Origin: a virus
DNA: 22,751 bases
IMG/VR virus record: IMGVR_UViG_3300044624_002111
Span: 1-22,751 of that record
Direction: 5' to 3' (one strand)
In this document: positions 7,430 to 14,793 of the stretch, in pieces
How positions within the stretch are numbered: the first letter of the stretch is position 1
How the letters are laid out: each line of letters starts with the position of its first letter
Notes under the pieces: model-generated
What the model saw: only the letters and a program-made list of their open reading frames with translations
The model's database searches: none
Told to the model about the DNA's origin: nothing
Program-made: the position numbers and the translations under genes

Positions 7430-9117
7430 GGTTCAGTGGGTTGTTGAGTGGGCGGCGGTTCGCCCTGCATCTGCTGGGCGGTGGCCGCAGCGGCTGCGAG
7501 CTTTGCCGGGTCCGCCATGGGGGATTGCATTAGCTGCTGCTGCTGCGCCGCCTGCGCCTGCTGCGCCTTGATCTTGTTGACCTCCTCCTCCGTGCGCACC
7601 AGGTCGATCGCTTCGAGGCCCAGCCCGTTGCTGAGCCTGGTGATGGCAGCGCTCACATTGACGCGAGCGGCAACCTCCTCGGGGCCCACGATCTTGGCCA
7701 GCGCATCGAGGCCCTGGATAAAGCGCATCGCCTTGTCGAGGTCGTTGCCACGGCCAACGGCAGCCAGGCCAACCGATACCACCGGCTTCACCAGATCCTT
7801 GGGCAGCTGGACCTTTCCCTGGAGGGTCAGGACGTGCAGCTTGCGGGTGATGTAGGGGTTTTGGAACTCAGTCGTGAGGATGCTGTAGATCCCGACTTGC
7901 CCCTCGTCCATCTGCATCGCCACCATCCGGATTTCCTCGGCGGTGGTCCGCTCCGAATCCCGAACGTTGGACATCATAAAAGCCCGCTTCAATGCGGCCT
8001 CCTTCCGTTGCAGGAAGGCCTCGGCCACCACCAGGCCCTGCCCCCTGCGGCCATCGGATCCCAGCTCCTTCACATCATCGGGGTGGCCGATCACATAGCC
8101 GCCGTTGCGGCACGCCACCAGGTCCTTGATCGAAGTGACCCCGCCAGGGCGCACCACGTTTTTGGATTCAGCGGCGATCATCGCCCCCTCGGTCAGCGCC
8201 TGGCTCAGGGATTCGGCGGTCTGCAGGTCGGCCAGGCACCGGGCTTCGATGTAGCCGGGGCCGTAGTCGCAGCTATCGATCCTCGTTGCCCGCAGCGGCA
8301 TCCAGGGGGAAATCTCAAGGCCGACTTCCTTGTCTTGCCCCTCGATCTCCTGCCCTTTGCATTCCTGGCACCATTTGACCTTCTTTGTCCGGTAGTCCCA
8401 TTTCACCGTGGTGTAAACCTTAATCGCCTCCTCCTCCGCATCCAGCACCTTGTTAGGTGCCAACGGATCGGGGCTGTAGTCCTCGCTCTCCTCGTCCTCG
8501 AGTAGGCCCAGGTGCTCGGCCACCTTCTTCGGCAGGCTGTTCTCGGTGTAGCTCTCGCAGATCACCAGCTCCAGCGGCCGACCCATCGGATCCCGCTTGA
8601 TGCAGTAGCGGTTCAGGTGGTAGCAGGTGAGCCCGTCCTCCTCGTCGTCGTAGAGAACGACGTTGCCGGGGCCGATCAGGTGGACCATCGCCTCCAGTAC
8701 CACGGCGCGATCGGCGGTGCTGTTGATTTCGCGCAACACCGACTGCTCCAACGCCAACAGGCTGCGGTCGAACTCCACCATGGATCTGGCGATTTCATTC
8801 TCGGTCTTTTTGGCCTGCCGGGCATCGCTGATCAGAGTGGCCCGCTCCCGCTCGTCAATCGTGTACTTAAAGAACGACTCGGAGGCCGGCATTACCGCCA
8901 GCAGCCAGCGGCTGGCAAGGTGCTGGTGACCTTCCTGGCCGATGCCATTCCAAGGCAGCGGGTAGGTCTCGGGTTGCCCCTGGTCCGGGTCATTGGCGGC
9001 CGGCACCAGCCAGGGCAGCGTCAGCCGGCAGGACCGCCGGGCACGCGACAGCCAGAGATCACGATCGGATCGGAGCTTCTCGTAGAGCTGTTCAGCTGGG
9101 CCCTGAGTGGTGTCCAT
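7426..9117 (-). CDS. Portal (head-tail connector) protein, T7 gp8-like
   Basis: I chose ATG 9117 (MDTTQGPAEQLYEKLRSDRD, 563 residues); the longer frame to 9174 would overlap the preceding gene by 55 bases and adds an unlikely Arg-rich leader. T7 gp8 has 536 residues and forms the dodecameric portal through which DNA enters and leaves. Family features seen here: YEKLRSDRDLWLSRARRSCRLTLPWLVP near the start, GQEGHQHLASRWLLAVMPASESFFKY, and RRGQGLVVAEAFLQRKEAALKRAFM followed by RDSERTTAEEIRMVAMQMDE. The C-terminus is Gln/Ala/Pro-rich (QAQAAQQQQLMQ), encoded by CTG/TGC triplet runs. The stop TGA at 9121-9119 of the preceding gene is one base from the start, so coupling is likely. Confidence 0.95.
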   Translation of the reverse strand: MDTTQGPAEQLYEKLRSDRDLWLSRARRSCRLTLPWLVPAANDPDQGQPETYPLPWNGIGQEGHQHLASRWLLAVMPASESFFKYTIDERERATLISDARQAKKTENEIARSMVEFDRSLLALEQSVLREINSTADRAVVLEAMVHLIGPGNVVLYDDEEDGLTCYHLNRYCIKRDPMGRPLELVICESYTENSLPKKVAEHLGLLEDEESEDYSPDPLAPNKVLDAEEEAIKVYTTVKWDYRTKKVKWCQECKGQEIEGQDKEVGLEISPWMPLRATRIDSCDYGPGYIEARCLADLQTAESLSQALTEGAMIAAESKNVVRPGGVTSIKDLVACRNGGYVIGHPDDVKELGSDGRRGQGLVVAEAFLQRKEAALKRAFMMSNVRDSERTTAEEIRMVAMQMDEGQVGIYSILTTEFQNPYITRKLHVLTLQGKVQLPKDLVKPVVSVGLAAVGRGNDLDKAMRFIQGLDALAKIVGPEEVAARVNVSAAITRLSNGLGLEAIDLVRTEEEVNKIKAQQAQAAQQQQLMQSPMADPAKLAAAAATAQQMQGEPPPTQQPTEP

Positions 9118-9118
9118 C

Positions 9119-9532
9119 TCAGGTGCCGATGTTGAGGCCAGCGCCGGCCGCTGCCGCCGCGCCAGCCGGCGCAATCGTGAGCCCGGCCGCCGGCTTCTTC
9201 TTCTTCTTCTGCTGCTGGGCTGGATCAGTGGTCAGAGCGAGCCCAGCAGCAGGCGCCTCGTAGGTGGTGGCGGTGGCATAGGGCGCTGCTTGCGCCACCA
9301 CAGCCGCCGCTTCCGTGGCCATGGCGGTGGTCTGCTCTGCCAGCGATGCACGCACCCGCTCGCTCTCGGCATTGGCAGCAGCGATCTGCTGGTCCAGCTG
9401 GGACTGCATCCGCAGGTTGGCCTCCTCCGCCTGCCGCCGGGCCATCTCCATCTGCTGGTTCTGCGCGTCGATCTGGGCCTGGCTGGGGCCCTGGTAGACG
9501 ACTTGCGGGGATCGCGCCCTTCCTGCACACAT
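9119..9532 (-). CDS. MCAG protein 2, small podovirus virion-associated protein
   Basis: The 137-residue product begins MCAGRARSPQVVYQGPSQAQ. A Gln/Glu/Ala-rich coiled coil follows at about 20-75 (AQNQQMEMARRQAEEANLRM), then an Ala/Thr-rich part, a run of five Lys (encoded by TTC repeats on the plus strand) and a Gly/Ala tail ending GAGLNIGT. I recall small proteins with an MC-G start and a VVYQGPS-type motif upstream of the portal in T7-like marine phages, but their function is unknown to me. Together with the next upstream gene it shares both termini (MCAG start and GAGLNI end), suggesting duplication. It lies between that gene and the portal with 2-base spacers. Confidence 0.75.
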   Translation of the reverse strand: MCAGRARSPQVVYQGPSQAQIDAQNQQMEMARRQAEEANLRMQSQLDQQIAAANAESERVRASLAEQTTAMATEAAAVVAQAAPYATATTYEAPAAGLALTTDPAQQQKKKKKPAAGLTIAPAGAAAAAGAGLNIGT

Positions 9533-9534
9533 GA

Positions 9535-9942
9535 TCAGTACCCCGTGGTGATGTTGAGGCCGGCACCAGGGCCGGCGGAGATCGTTGCGGCTGCTCGATC
9601 GATTCGCAGCGCCGCCTTACCGGTCGGACGCTTTTCTCCAGTGCGGTCGGAGCCGATCACCGGGGCCGCAGCCGGCTTCTCCGGTGGCGGTGCGCCGACA
9701 AGTGCCGCGAGCCTGGCCGCCTGGGCGGTCGTGTTGTTGGCGCGCGCCGTGGCCACCGCCTGCTCCTGGGTCTGCAGTGCAATCCGGTCGCGCACCAGGG
9801 CATCGAGCTGACCCTGCTTGAGCAGAACATCGGGACTCTGGGCCTGCTGCATCAGACCCAGCTGCTGGCTGGCCATCGCGTCGTAGGCCCTGGTGTCGGG
9901 CGCGTAGATGGTTGACCGGGATTCCCCGCCGCCCGCGCACAT
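9535..9942 (-). CDS. MCAG protein 1, small podovirus virion-associated protein
   Basis: The 135-residue product begins MCAGGGESRSTIYAPDTRAY, has a helical Gln/Ala/Leu-rich centre (about 25-90) and ends GPGAGLNITTGY. The start ATG at 9942 has a strong ribosome-binding site, GGGAGGAG, seven bases upstream. Same ends as the following gene but a different centre: likely an old tandem duplication or a pair with shared targeting ends. The Cys at position 2 follows Met directly, without a signal peptide, so a classical lipoprotein signal is not supported. Location just before the portal suggests a virion or assembly role. Confidence 0.75.
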   Translation of the reverse strand: MCAGGGESRSTIYAPDTRAYDAMASQQLGLMQQAQSPDVLLKQGQLDALVRDRIALQTQEQAVATARANNTTAQAARLAALVGAPPPEKPAAAPVIGSDRTGEKRPTGKAALRIDRAAATISAGPGAGLNITTGY

Positions 9943-9945
9943 GGA

Positions 9946-10155
9946 TCAGCTCCTCCCGGTATCGAAGGAGGGCGGGTAGACCGTGGGGTCGTCGGCATCG
10001 CTGGTCAGCAGCTCAGACCGGAGCCACCGCACCACCTGAACGGCGCCGATCTGCTGCTGGATCTCGCGGTCTGTGGCCTCAGGGTGCGGGGCGATGTCGG
10101 GCCACATCGCTTCGAGCCTTTGGACCAGCTCCTCAGCATCAACAGGCTTCGGCAT
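9946..10155 (-). CDS. Small hypothetical protein, first gene of morphogenesis block
   Basis: A 69-residue acidic protein, beginning MPKPVDAEELVQRLEAMWPD and ending with YPPSFDTGRS. It looks soluble with one or two helices. No family is recognised. The start lacks a clear Shine-Dalgarno sequence; the stop lies 3 bases before the next gene, whose ribosome-binding site overlaps the end of this frame. A 26-base gap separates it from the exonuclease gene. Being the first gene after the DNA-metabolism block, it may mark a transcript boundary, but I see no convincing promoter. Confidence 0.65.
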   Translation of the reverse strand: MPKPVDAEELVQRLEAMWPDIAPHPEATDREIQQQIGAVQVVRWLRSELLTSDADDPTVYPPSFDTGRS

Positions 10156-10181
10156 TACAGGGCTGCAGAGTTTGCCCCATG

Positions 10182-10940
10182 CTACGGGGTGCCGTCAGGT
10201 GGGCTCCACAGGATCGGCAACTCTCGATTCACGTCATACTCGCCAGCCCGCAGAATCCGGGCCAGTCGCACCTGGGTGATGGCGTCCAGGCGGGTGAGGC
10301 CAGCCTTTTGGAAGGCATTCAGCACGGCCGCCCACATCGCGGCAGCATCGGGCCGCCCGGCAAGGATGCCCTCGGCCGTTACCTTGCCGATACCAGGGCA
10401 GCCGGGGTAGTTGTCCGTGGTGTCGCCGCACAGCGCCTGCGAGAACACATTCAGGTCGGCCTGGTGCTCGGAAACCTCCACGAACTCGGTGCCTCGAAGG
10501 TGCAGGCCGGGGATCCCCAGCATGTCCTTGTCCTCCGAAACGATCACATCACCAGGGCGGTAGAGAATGCCCATCACATCGTCGGCCTCAACCTCGGCCA
10601 GCATGGCAATGTTCCAGCCACGCAGCTCTCCGGCTGCGATGACCCACTGGATCAGCTGGCTGTAGCCGGCCGGCTTGCGGCTGGCCTTGCGGTTCGCCTT
10701 GTAGGGGGAGAACAGGGAGTAGCGGAAGCTGGCAGCAGTGCCGAGGCACAGGTGCAACTGGTGGTCGGGCAGCGCATCACGCACGGATGCGAGGAAGTCC
10801 TGGAAGCGGGCCTTAGCCTCGCCGTGACGGCACGCATAGGTCCAGTCATCCTGCGCCCACTCGATCTCGTATTCGGACACGGCGGTGCAGCGGCGGAGGT
10901 ATAACTCCGCATCCACCAGGGCCCTGGGTTGGTCGGTCAT
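10182..10940 (-). CDS. 5'-3' exonuclease, T7 gp6-like
   Basis: The 252-residue product (T7 gp6 has 300) has the FEN/5'-nuclease architecture. Visible elements are D10 in ALVDAELYLRR, the arch-region motif YKANRKASRKPAGY (about 80-93), and the metal-binding groups VEADDVMGI (E118, D120, D121), SEDKDM (E136, D137, D139) and GDTTDN (D173, D176). The helix-hairpin-helix segment GCPGIGKVTAEGIL follows. It ends ARILRAGEYDVNRELPILW, like the T7 gp6 C-terminus. In T7 this enzyme removes RNA primers, degrades host DNA and feeds recombination. The start ATG has GAGGA nine bases upstream and overlaps the stop of a 16-codon frame (ATGA). Confidence 0.92.
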   Translation of the reverse strand: MTDQPRALVDAELYLRRCTAVSEYEIEWAQDDWTYACRHGEAKARFQDFLASVRDALPDHQLHLCLGTAASFRYSLFSPYKANRKASRKPAGYSQLIQWVIAAGELRGWNIAMLAEVEADDVMGILYRPGDVIVSEDKDMLGIPGLHLRGTEFVEVSEHQADLNVFSQALCGDTTDNYPGCPGIGKVTAEGILAGRPDAAAMWAAVLNAFQKAGLTRLDAITQVRLARILRAGEYDVNRELPILWSPPDGTP

Positions 10941-10987
10941 GGTTCAAAGTCCTCAAGGATTCCGAGGATTCCGTGGGTGTCAGGCAT
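10937..10987 (-). CDS. Possible 16-residue coupling peptide before the exonuclease gene
   Basis: The frame MPDTHGILGILEDFEP fills the gap between the 79-residue upstream gene and the exonuclease start, and ends as ATGA on the exonuclease ATG. It contains an 8-bp direct repeat (GGAATCCT twice), and its last codons carry the ribosome-binding site of the exonuclease gene. It has no Shine-Dalgarno sequence of its own. It may be a chance frame or a coupling leader; the evidence is only positional. Confidence 0.25.
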   Translation of the reverse strand: MPDTHGILGILEDFEP

Positions 10988-10991
10988 GGCA

Positions 10992-11231
10992 TCAAAGAAT
11001 GGTGGAAACAAAGCCGACGTGATCGGCGGCTGTGCGCTTGTGGAAAGCTTCCATGTCACGGAAGAACATGTCGGCGAATCGTGGGTGAGCGTCTAAAAAA
11101 TCCCACGTGGGCAAGCAGAGTGGGGTATTCGGCGGCAGATCGTGATTGAAGTCTTCGATTGACCAATACCCAGCGAGGAGACCGCGCTGCATGACAATTC
11201 GGCGTTTCAGCATCCTTTCTTCAGGGAGCAC
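10992..11231 (-). CDS. Small hypothetical protein
   Basis: A 79-residue frame beginning at GTG 11231, preceded at a good distance by GAGGGG and overlapping the upstream gene by 11 bases. An in-frame ATG at 11213 (MLKRRIVMQRGLLAGYWSIE) has its purine run directly against the start, so the GTG is preferred. The protein has a basic N-terminus and an aromatic, acidic rest (LPTWDFLDAHPRFADMFFRD). No family is recognised. Its place between the loader-like gene and the exonuclease suggests DNA metabolism, without direct evidence. Confidence 0.6.
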   Translation of the reverse strand: MLPEERMLKRRIVMQRGLLAGYWSIEDFNHDLPPNTPLCLPTWDFLDAHPRFADMFFRDMEAFHKRTAADHVGFVSTIL

Positions 11232-11754
11232 GTGATCCCCTCTTCGCCTGCTTCCTCAGCTGCGCCTGTTCCCGCAGGTGCATGCGCCACTGCTCCGCCG
11301 TCAGGCCTCGGCTGGCCTCAGCGGCCGGCAGCAATCGCTGCCCGTCGCTGCCGGCTGTCACCAGGTTGTAGGCGGCGGGACCTTCGGCGCCAGCCGGCGG
11401 GAGCGAGGGCGGCCTGGAGGGCAACATGGCGAGCTGCTGCCGTGTTGGTTGGAGCGATCGAGGCAGGTCCTCCTTGAATCCCCACGCTCGCATCGGGATG
11501 CCAGCGCTGCACCGGTACAGCGGCACCATGAGCTGCTGCCACGTCGGGAACCGAAGGAATTCGCCGGTCGCCCCCTGGATCCAGCGCTCGCAGGCCCAGA
11601 GGAACTGCGGTGTGCTGACCTCGGGGAATTCGGTGCTGAAGCTGACAAACTTGAGCTTGAAATCCTCGGTGTTCCATGCCGCATCGGGCCGGATCCTGAT
11701 GTGCCGCTCGATCATGCGGCAGCCACGGGTGAAGGCCTCGGGATCAAGCAGCAT
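11221..11754 (-). CDS. Possible helicase-loader-like replication protein
   Basis: The 177-residue product has a helical N-terminal half: RIRPDAAWNTEDFKLKFVSF, then TPQFLWACERWIQGATGEFLRFPTWQQLMVPLY. The pattern of a helical pair followed by a short 'F-P-T/P-x-x-x-[LI]' segment resembles the loader domain of phage replisome organisers and helicase loaders (G40P/lambda P type). The resemblance is by eye and weak. The C-terminal half is Pro/Ala-rich and ends in a basic helix (HLREQAQLRKQAKRGSR). The start has GGAGAAGG upstream and overlaps the zinc-ribbon gene by 11 bases. The O-like/P-like pairing with that gene is an inference. A plain unknown phage protein remains quite possible. Confidence 0.4.
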   Translation of the reverse strand: MLLDPEAFTRGCRMIERHIRIRPDAAWNTEDFKLKFVSFSTEFPEVSTPQFLWACERWIQGATGEFLRFPTWQQLMVPLYRCSAGIPMRAWGFKEDLPRSLQPTRQQLAMLPSRPPSLPPAGAEGPAAYNLVTAGSDGQRLLPAAEASRGLTAEQWRMHLREQAQLRKQAKRGSRAP

Positions 11755-12373
11755 CGGCCTTCTCCAGCATGTCCCGGATAGCCGCGGCGTCCGGATCGCC
11801 CGCGGGGGCGGCGGCCCGCAGTGCTGCGCTTTGCCATGCGGGTGAGGTGATGCCGCCTAGGTACTCAAGCTTCAGGGCCTGCCAGCCGTGCTCGATGCCA
11901 CCATCCACCAGGGTGCGGGCGGTGTCGTACTCGCCTTCGCGGCACAGACCCCCCACCCGATTGGCGGACAGGATGAATGCGGCCTGGGTCCAGGTGGCCT
12001 GCGTCCGGTGCTTGCCCCAGCGGCTTTCGTTCCACCACCGGAGCAGGTCGCGAAACAGATACACTGGCATCTCGTGTGCGAAGACTCTCAGGAAGTCCTC
12101 GTCCCCGATCAGCGGATGCAGTCGATCCGGGGCGGGACTGGCGGCCCGCCTCCGGGGTGCGACCGGTGCCGGCGGGGCCGGCTGCGGATCGGGCACGACA
12201 ACCAGGGGCACCGGCTGCCAGGCGCCATCCTGGTAGGTCTCGACCCGTTGGACCGTGGTGAACGACTTGCCGCACCCCCGGCAAGCGTGGCGGCGGCGGA
12301 CGGCGTTTTCGCTCGCGCTCTCGCGGGTTTCAAGCACCCGGCTGCGAGGGTGGCCGCAGTGAGGGCAGTTCAT
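11744..12373 (-). CDS. NrdR-type zinc-ribbon protein with unrelated C-terminal domain
   Basis: A 209-residue protein. Residues 1-45 closely follow the zinc ribbon of the bacterial regulator NrdR: C3-P-x-C6-G-H at the start, an Arg-rich RRRHAC segment, C31-x-x-C34 and GKSFTT. The ATP-cone domain that normally follows is absent. Instead there is a Pro/Ala linker (55-85) and a helical domain (about 90-205), with LLRWWNESRWGKHRTQATWTQ and a final GWQALKLEYLGG segment like the tail of DnaD/O-type replication proteins. It may bind DNA and help start replication, or regulate transcription. The start overlaps the upstream stop by one base. Confidence 0.6.
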   Translation of the reverse strand: MNCPHCGHPRSRVLETRESASENAVRRRHACRGCGKSFTTVQRVETYQDGAWQPVPLVVVPDPQPAPPAPVAPRRRAASPAPDRLHPLIGDEDFLRVFAHEMPVYLFRDLLRWWNESRWGKHRTQATWTQAAFILSANRVGGLCREGEYDTARTLVDGGIEHGWQALKLEYLGGITSPAWQSAALRAAAPAGDPDAAAIRDMLEKADAA

Positions 12374-13380
12374 CAGACCCGGCTCCAGTCGATCGTGATG
12401 GCCGGGTGGAGGGTGCCGGCGATCAGGGCATCAACAACTCCCAGGCGCGTCCTGCCGGCCAGGCTCGCGCCCAACTCACACCGCAGCTTGTGTTCTGCGT
12501 CGGCGACCGCCGCTGTCGCCTCGGCCTCGGTTGTGATGGGGCCGACGGCAGCCTCCAGCTCTTCGAGGTGCATGGCCCGATCCTCGGAGTCGGCAGCCCT
12601 GGCCTCCGCCGCTGCGGCCCTGGCCTCGGCGTCGGCCGCCTTCTGCTCGGCCTCCTGGATCGCCAGCAGCGCTGCAGCATCGGCCGCCTGCTGCGCCTTG
12701 CGGGCCGCTTCGGCGATGGCTTCTTGCTGTGCCTTGATGCGCGCGTCCTCGGCTTCCCTCTCCACCTGGATTCGCTGCTGCTCGCGCAGCTGGGCCAGTT
12801 CGGCGGCGGCGGCCTCGTCGGCCAGGGCCTTGGCGTGGGCGGCCTCGAGGAGGCGGATCGTTTCCAGCAGGGCGCCGGCAGCCTCGTCCTTGAACTCCTG
12901 CAGTCCGCCGATGTCGGTGTTCTTGGCGCTTTCGAGGCTGATGGCCAGGGACTCGGCGCTGGCACCCAACCGCACCCGGCCCAGATCCGTGATGAAATGG
13001 ATCCTGTCCCGATGCCGCCGCACCCGATCGGCCTCGGCCTTGGTGATGGCGTCGAGCGCATCCTGGTGCGGCTTGATCAGCGCTTCCACCTGATCCTTTA
13101 GCATAGCGGCCTGCTCATCGACCTTGCGGCCATAGGCCAATGCGTAGGACTTGGCATCGGTGCGGGCCAATTCGATCCGGCTCTTGAGCTTGCGCTGGGC
13201 GAACACATAGGACCGGGCTTCCTTGTTGCCGGCCTTTGTGCCGTAGTCGAAGACTGCCTCGGCAGCTTTCTCCTTGGCGTCCTTGATGTCACCCAGCAGC
13301 ACATCAAACTGGCTGATGACGATGGCCTTGGGCGCCGTGGCCAGCGCCTCGGCTTTGGGGGGTGGTGCAGTGGTGGTCAT
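12373..13380 (-). CDS. Coiled-coil phage protein (possibly DUF1351-like)
   Basis: I chose ATG 13380 (MTTTAPPPKAEALATAPKA; 335 residues) because it overlaps the preceding stop as ATGA; an upstream extension to 13434 is Arg-rich and lies within the previous gene. Residues about 20-120 hold a mixed helical region (KSRIELARTDAKSYALAYGR); about 120-290 is a long Ala/Glu/Gln coiled coil; the last 50 residues (AVADAEHKLRCELGASLAGR) end with DALIAGTLHPAITIDW. The layout is like DUF1351-type proteins near recombination and ssDNA-binding genes in other phages; the assignment is tentative. Automatic tools may label it TolA-like because of the Ala-rich coil, which would be misleading. Confidence 0.7.
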   Translation of the reverse strand: MTTTAPPPKAEALATAPKAIVISQFDVLLGDIKDAKEKAAEAVFDYGTKAGNKEARSYVFAQRKLKSRIELARTDAKSYALAYGRKVDEQAAMLKDQVEALIKPHQDALDAITKAEADRVRRHRDRIHFITDLGRVRLGASAESLAISLESAKNTDIGGLQEFKDEAAGALLETIRLLEAAHAKALADEAAAAELAQLREQQRIQVEREAEDARIKAQQEAIAEAARKAQQAADAAALLAIQEAEQKAADAEARAAAAEARAADSEDRAMHLEELEAAVGPITTEAEATAAVADAEHKLRCELGASLAGRTRLGVVDALIAGTLHPAITIDWSRV

Positions 13381-13847
13381 TTCGGTTGGTTGAGAACGTG
13401 ATGGGCGTAGACGGCAACGGCAAGCGCTGCCCACATATCTTTTTTGATTCCGTAAGTCGGGCCAGGATTTCTCTTGACACCAGCGGGGCCCAGTAGATCA
13501 ATCAATGCCCGGCGAACATTGGAATCCCTGGCCCGGTTGCTGCCGCATAGATGCAGCTTGATGTCCTTTCGGAAATAACGAGCAGTCAGATCCGAGTGGG
13601 CATAGGCCTCTTCAAACCGACCAATCCACGTGCAGGTATTGAAGACCTCGGCCCCCACGGGCATCCCGTAGGAGGCAATCATCTCGATTGCCAAGTAGGG
13701 AAAACCTTCTAAAGAATTCAATCCATACCTGAGACATTTGGCAATCCGGTCGTTGTCCTCAATACTGGCCTGAATGATCTTTCGATTAGGGCTCAGCGTT
13801 ACAAGCGCCGATTGTACCGGGCCTGGATCAATCGCCACGATTTTCAT
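13377..13847 (-). CDS. RuvC-like Holliday junction resolvase / RNase H-fold nuclease
   Basis: I chose ATG 13847, with GAGGTGG about seven bases upstream; a GTG at 13862 would add five residues. The 156-residue product begins MKIVAIDPGPVQSALVTLSP, the first strand of the RuvC/RNase H fold with catalytic D7 and the DPG turn. E55 lies in YLAIEMIASYGM, and D137 in KKDMWAALAVAVYAHHVL (the last acidic residue plus the helix typical of RuvC). D108 in ARDSNVRRALIDLLG may contribute. Such enzymes cut branched DNA before packaging. T7 uses an unrelated PD-(D/E)XK enzyme (gp3) for this, so this is a functional replacement. Confidence 0.82.
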   Translation of the reverse strand: MKIVAIDPGPVQSALVTLSPNRKIIQASIEDNDRIAKCLRYGLNSLEGFPYLAIEMIASYGMPVGAEVFNTCTWIGRFEEAYAHSDLTARYFRKDIKLHLCGSNRARDSNVRRALIDLLGPAGVKRNPGPTYGIKKDMWAALAVAVYAHHVLNQPK

Positions 13848-13858
13848 CGCTTGCCACC

Positions 13859-14185
13859 TCACTGGTCGTAGGTGTCGGCATTGATGATCGTGAGACGATC
13901 GCCACCACGCGCCGCAAACGGTCTATGCAGCAGCGATGGATCCTTCCTGGCGATATGGATCCCCTGCTGAATCCCATCCAGGTAGGCCACCCTGGAATCG
14001 AGGGCCATCGCCTTGCTGCCTGTTAGCAGTCCGGCCCAGAGCCAACGGGCAACCCCGCATGGCAGAGCCAGGGGGATGGGCAGTGCATAGTATCCGTCCC
14101 TCACCCAGTCGTACCAAGCGATCGCGTACCAAACCGGAATGGCTTGGCCGGGGCCTATGAATTGGAGCAGTTTGAAGCGCTTCAT
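13859..14185 (-). CDS. Hypothetical protein with hydrophobic centre
   Basis: A 108-residue protein starting MKRFKLLQFIGPGQAIPVWY at an ATG that overlaps the previous stop (ATGA) and has GGAGG seven bases upstream. An aromatic hydrophobic region spans about 15-60 (AWYDWVRDGYYALPIPLALP, then VARWLWAGLLTG) and could include one short membrane-associated segment. The rest is soluble. No family is recognised. It lies just before the resolvase gene. The frame contains a GCGATCGC octamer at 14118. Confidence 0.65.
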   Translation of the reverse strand: MKRFKLLQFIGPGQAIPVWYAIAWYDWVRDGYYALPIPLALPCGVARWLWAGLLTGSKAMALDSRVAYLDGIQQGIHIARKDPSLLHRPFAARGGDRLTIINADTYDQ

Positions 14186-14511
14186 TCGTCGCCCTCCACG
14201 CTGTCGAACAGGTCGCCTTGCTGGTGTTGGGCAAAGCCCTCTAGCTCCTCGGCGAACTTGCGGGAATAGGCCACCTTGGCCTTGATGGATGTCCGACCGG
14301 CCAGCCGGTCGAAGGTCAGCGACAGGCTCATGGTGAAGCGGCCCGCATTGCTGGTCTTCGCAGCTTCGGCCAGGTGCTCCTTGAGCATGTAGCTCGTCAG
14401 CTCCTGCGCCTTAATCAGCTCCCGCCGTTCGACGGCCATCTGATCAAAGGGTGTCGTGCAATCGACACCGTTGATTTTGACGGTTGTTTTGCCCACGGAT
14501 GATTTAGCCAC
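14182..14511 (-). CDS. Hypothetical protein of the DNA-metabolism block
   Basis: I prefer a GTG start at 14511, with GAGGAG eight bases upstream, giving 109 residues that begin MAKSSVGKTTVKINGVDCTT. A TTG at 14532 would add seven residues, lacks a site and overlaps the upstream gene further. The product has a beta start (TVKINGVD), a helical middle (VERRELIKAQELTSYMLKEH), a strand pair (RFTMSLSLTFDRL, TSIKAKVAYSRKF) and an acidic tail ending DLFDSVEGDE. Acidic C-terminal tails are common in DNA-mimic and ssDNA-binding accessory proteins, but no family is recognised. Confidence 0.65.
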   Translation of the reverse strand: MAKSSVGKTTVKINGVDCTTPFDQMAVERRELIKAQELTSYMLKEHLAEAAKTSNAGRFTMSLSLTFDRLAGRTSIKAKVAYSRKFAEELEGFAQHQQGDLFDSVEGDE

Positions 14512-14767
14512 TGGATCGCTCCTCACCTTCAAGATTGTTGGGATACCGCTGCTCTAGCGCCTCGGTTACCGCTTGGCGCACGGCGGCGCGACCAGGGCCA
14601 TTGGGGAGGAAGAACTGCTGGACCTCCTCCCTAAGCACTGCATCCAGTTGCAACTGGGCTTCGCGTCGCACGATGGCGTCAATGTGACCATCGGCGCAGA
14701 ATTCCTCCACCGCTTGTTGGATTGACTTGCCTATCAGGGCGGCATGCTGAGTCAGCGCTAAAGTCAT
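14504..14767 (-). CDS. Small helical hypothetical protein
   Basis: An 87-residue, mostly helical protein starting MTLALTQHAALIGKSIQQAV at ATG 14767. The sequence VRREAQLQLDAVLREEVQQF and RAAVRQAVTEALEQRYPNN suggest amphipathic helices and possible oligomerisation. It ends eight bases inside the next gene. Upstream is a 49-base gap holding a perfect 7-bp inverted repeat. No family is recognised. Confidence 0.65.
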   Translation of the reverse strand: MTLALTQHAALIGKSIQQAVEEFCADGHIDAIVRREAQLQLDAVLREEVQQFFLPNGPGRAAVRQAVTEALEQRYPNNLEGEERSSG

Positions 14768-14793
14768 TGTGCGCTTCAGCCCCTACACTTCAA

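Noticed and set aside
7525-7570. CTG/TGC triplet run as a microsatellite of interest
   Set aside because: It encodes the Gln/Ala-rich C-terminal tail of the portal protein, a usual feature.
9190-9215. TTC triplet run as a regulatory repeat
   Set aside because: It encodes five consecutive Lys inside the second MCAG protein.
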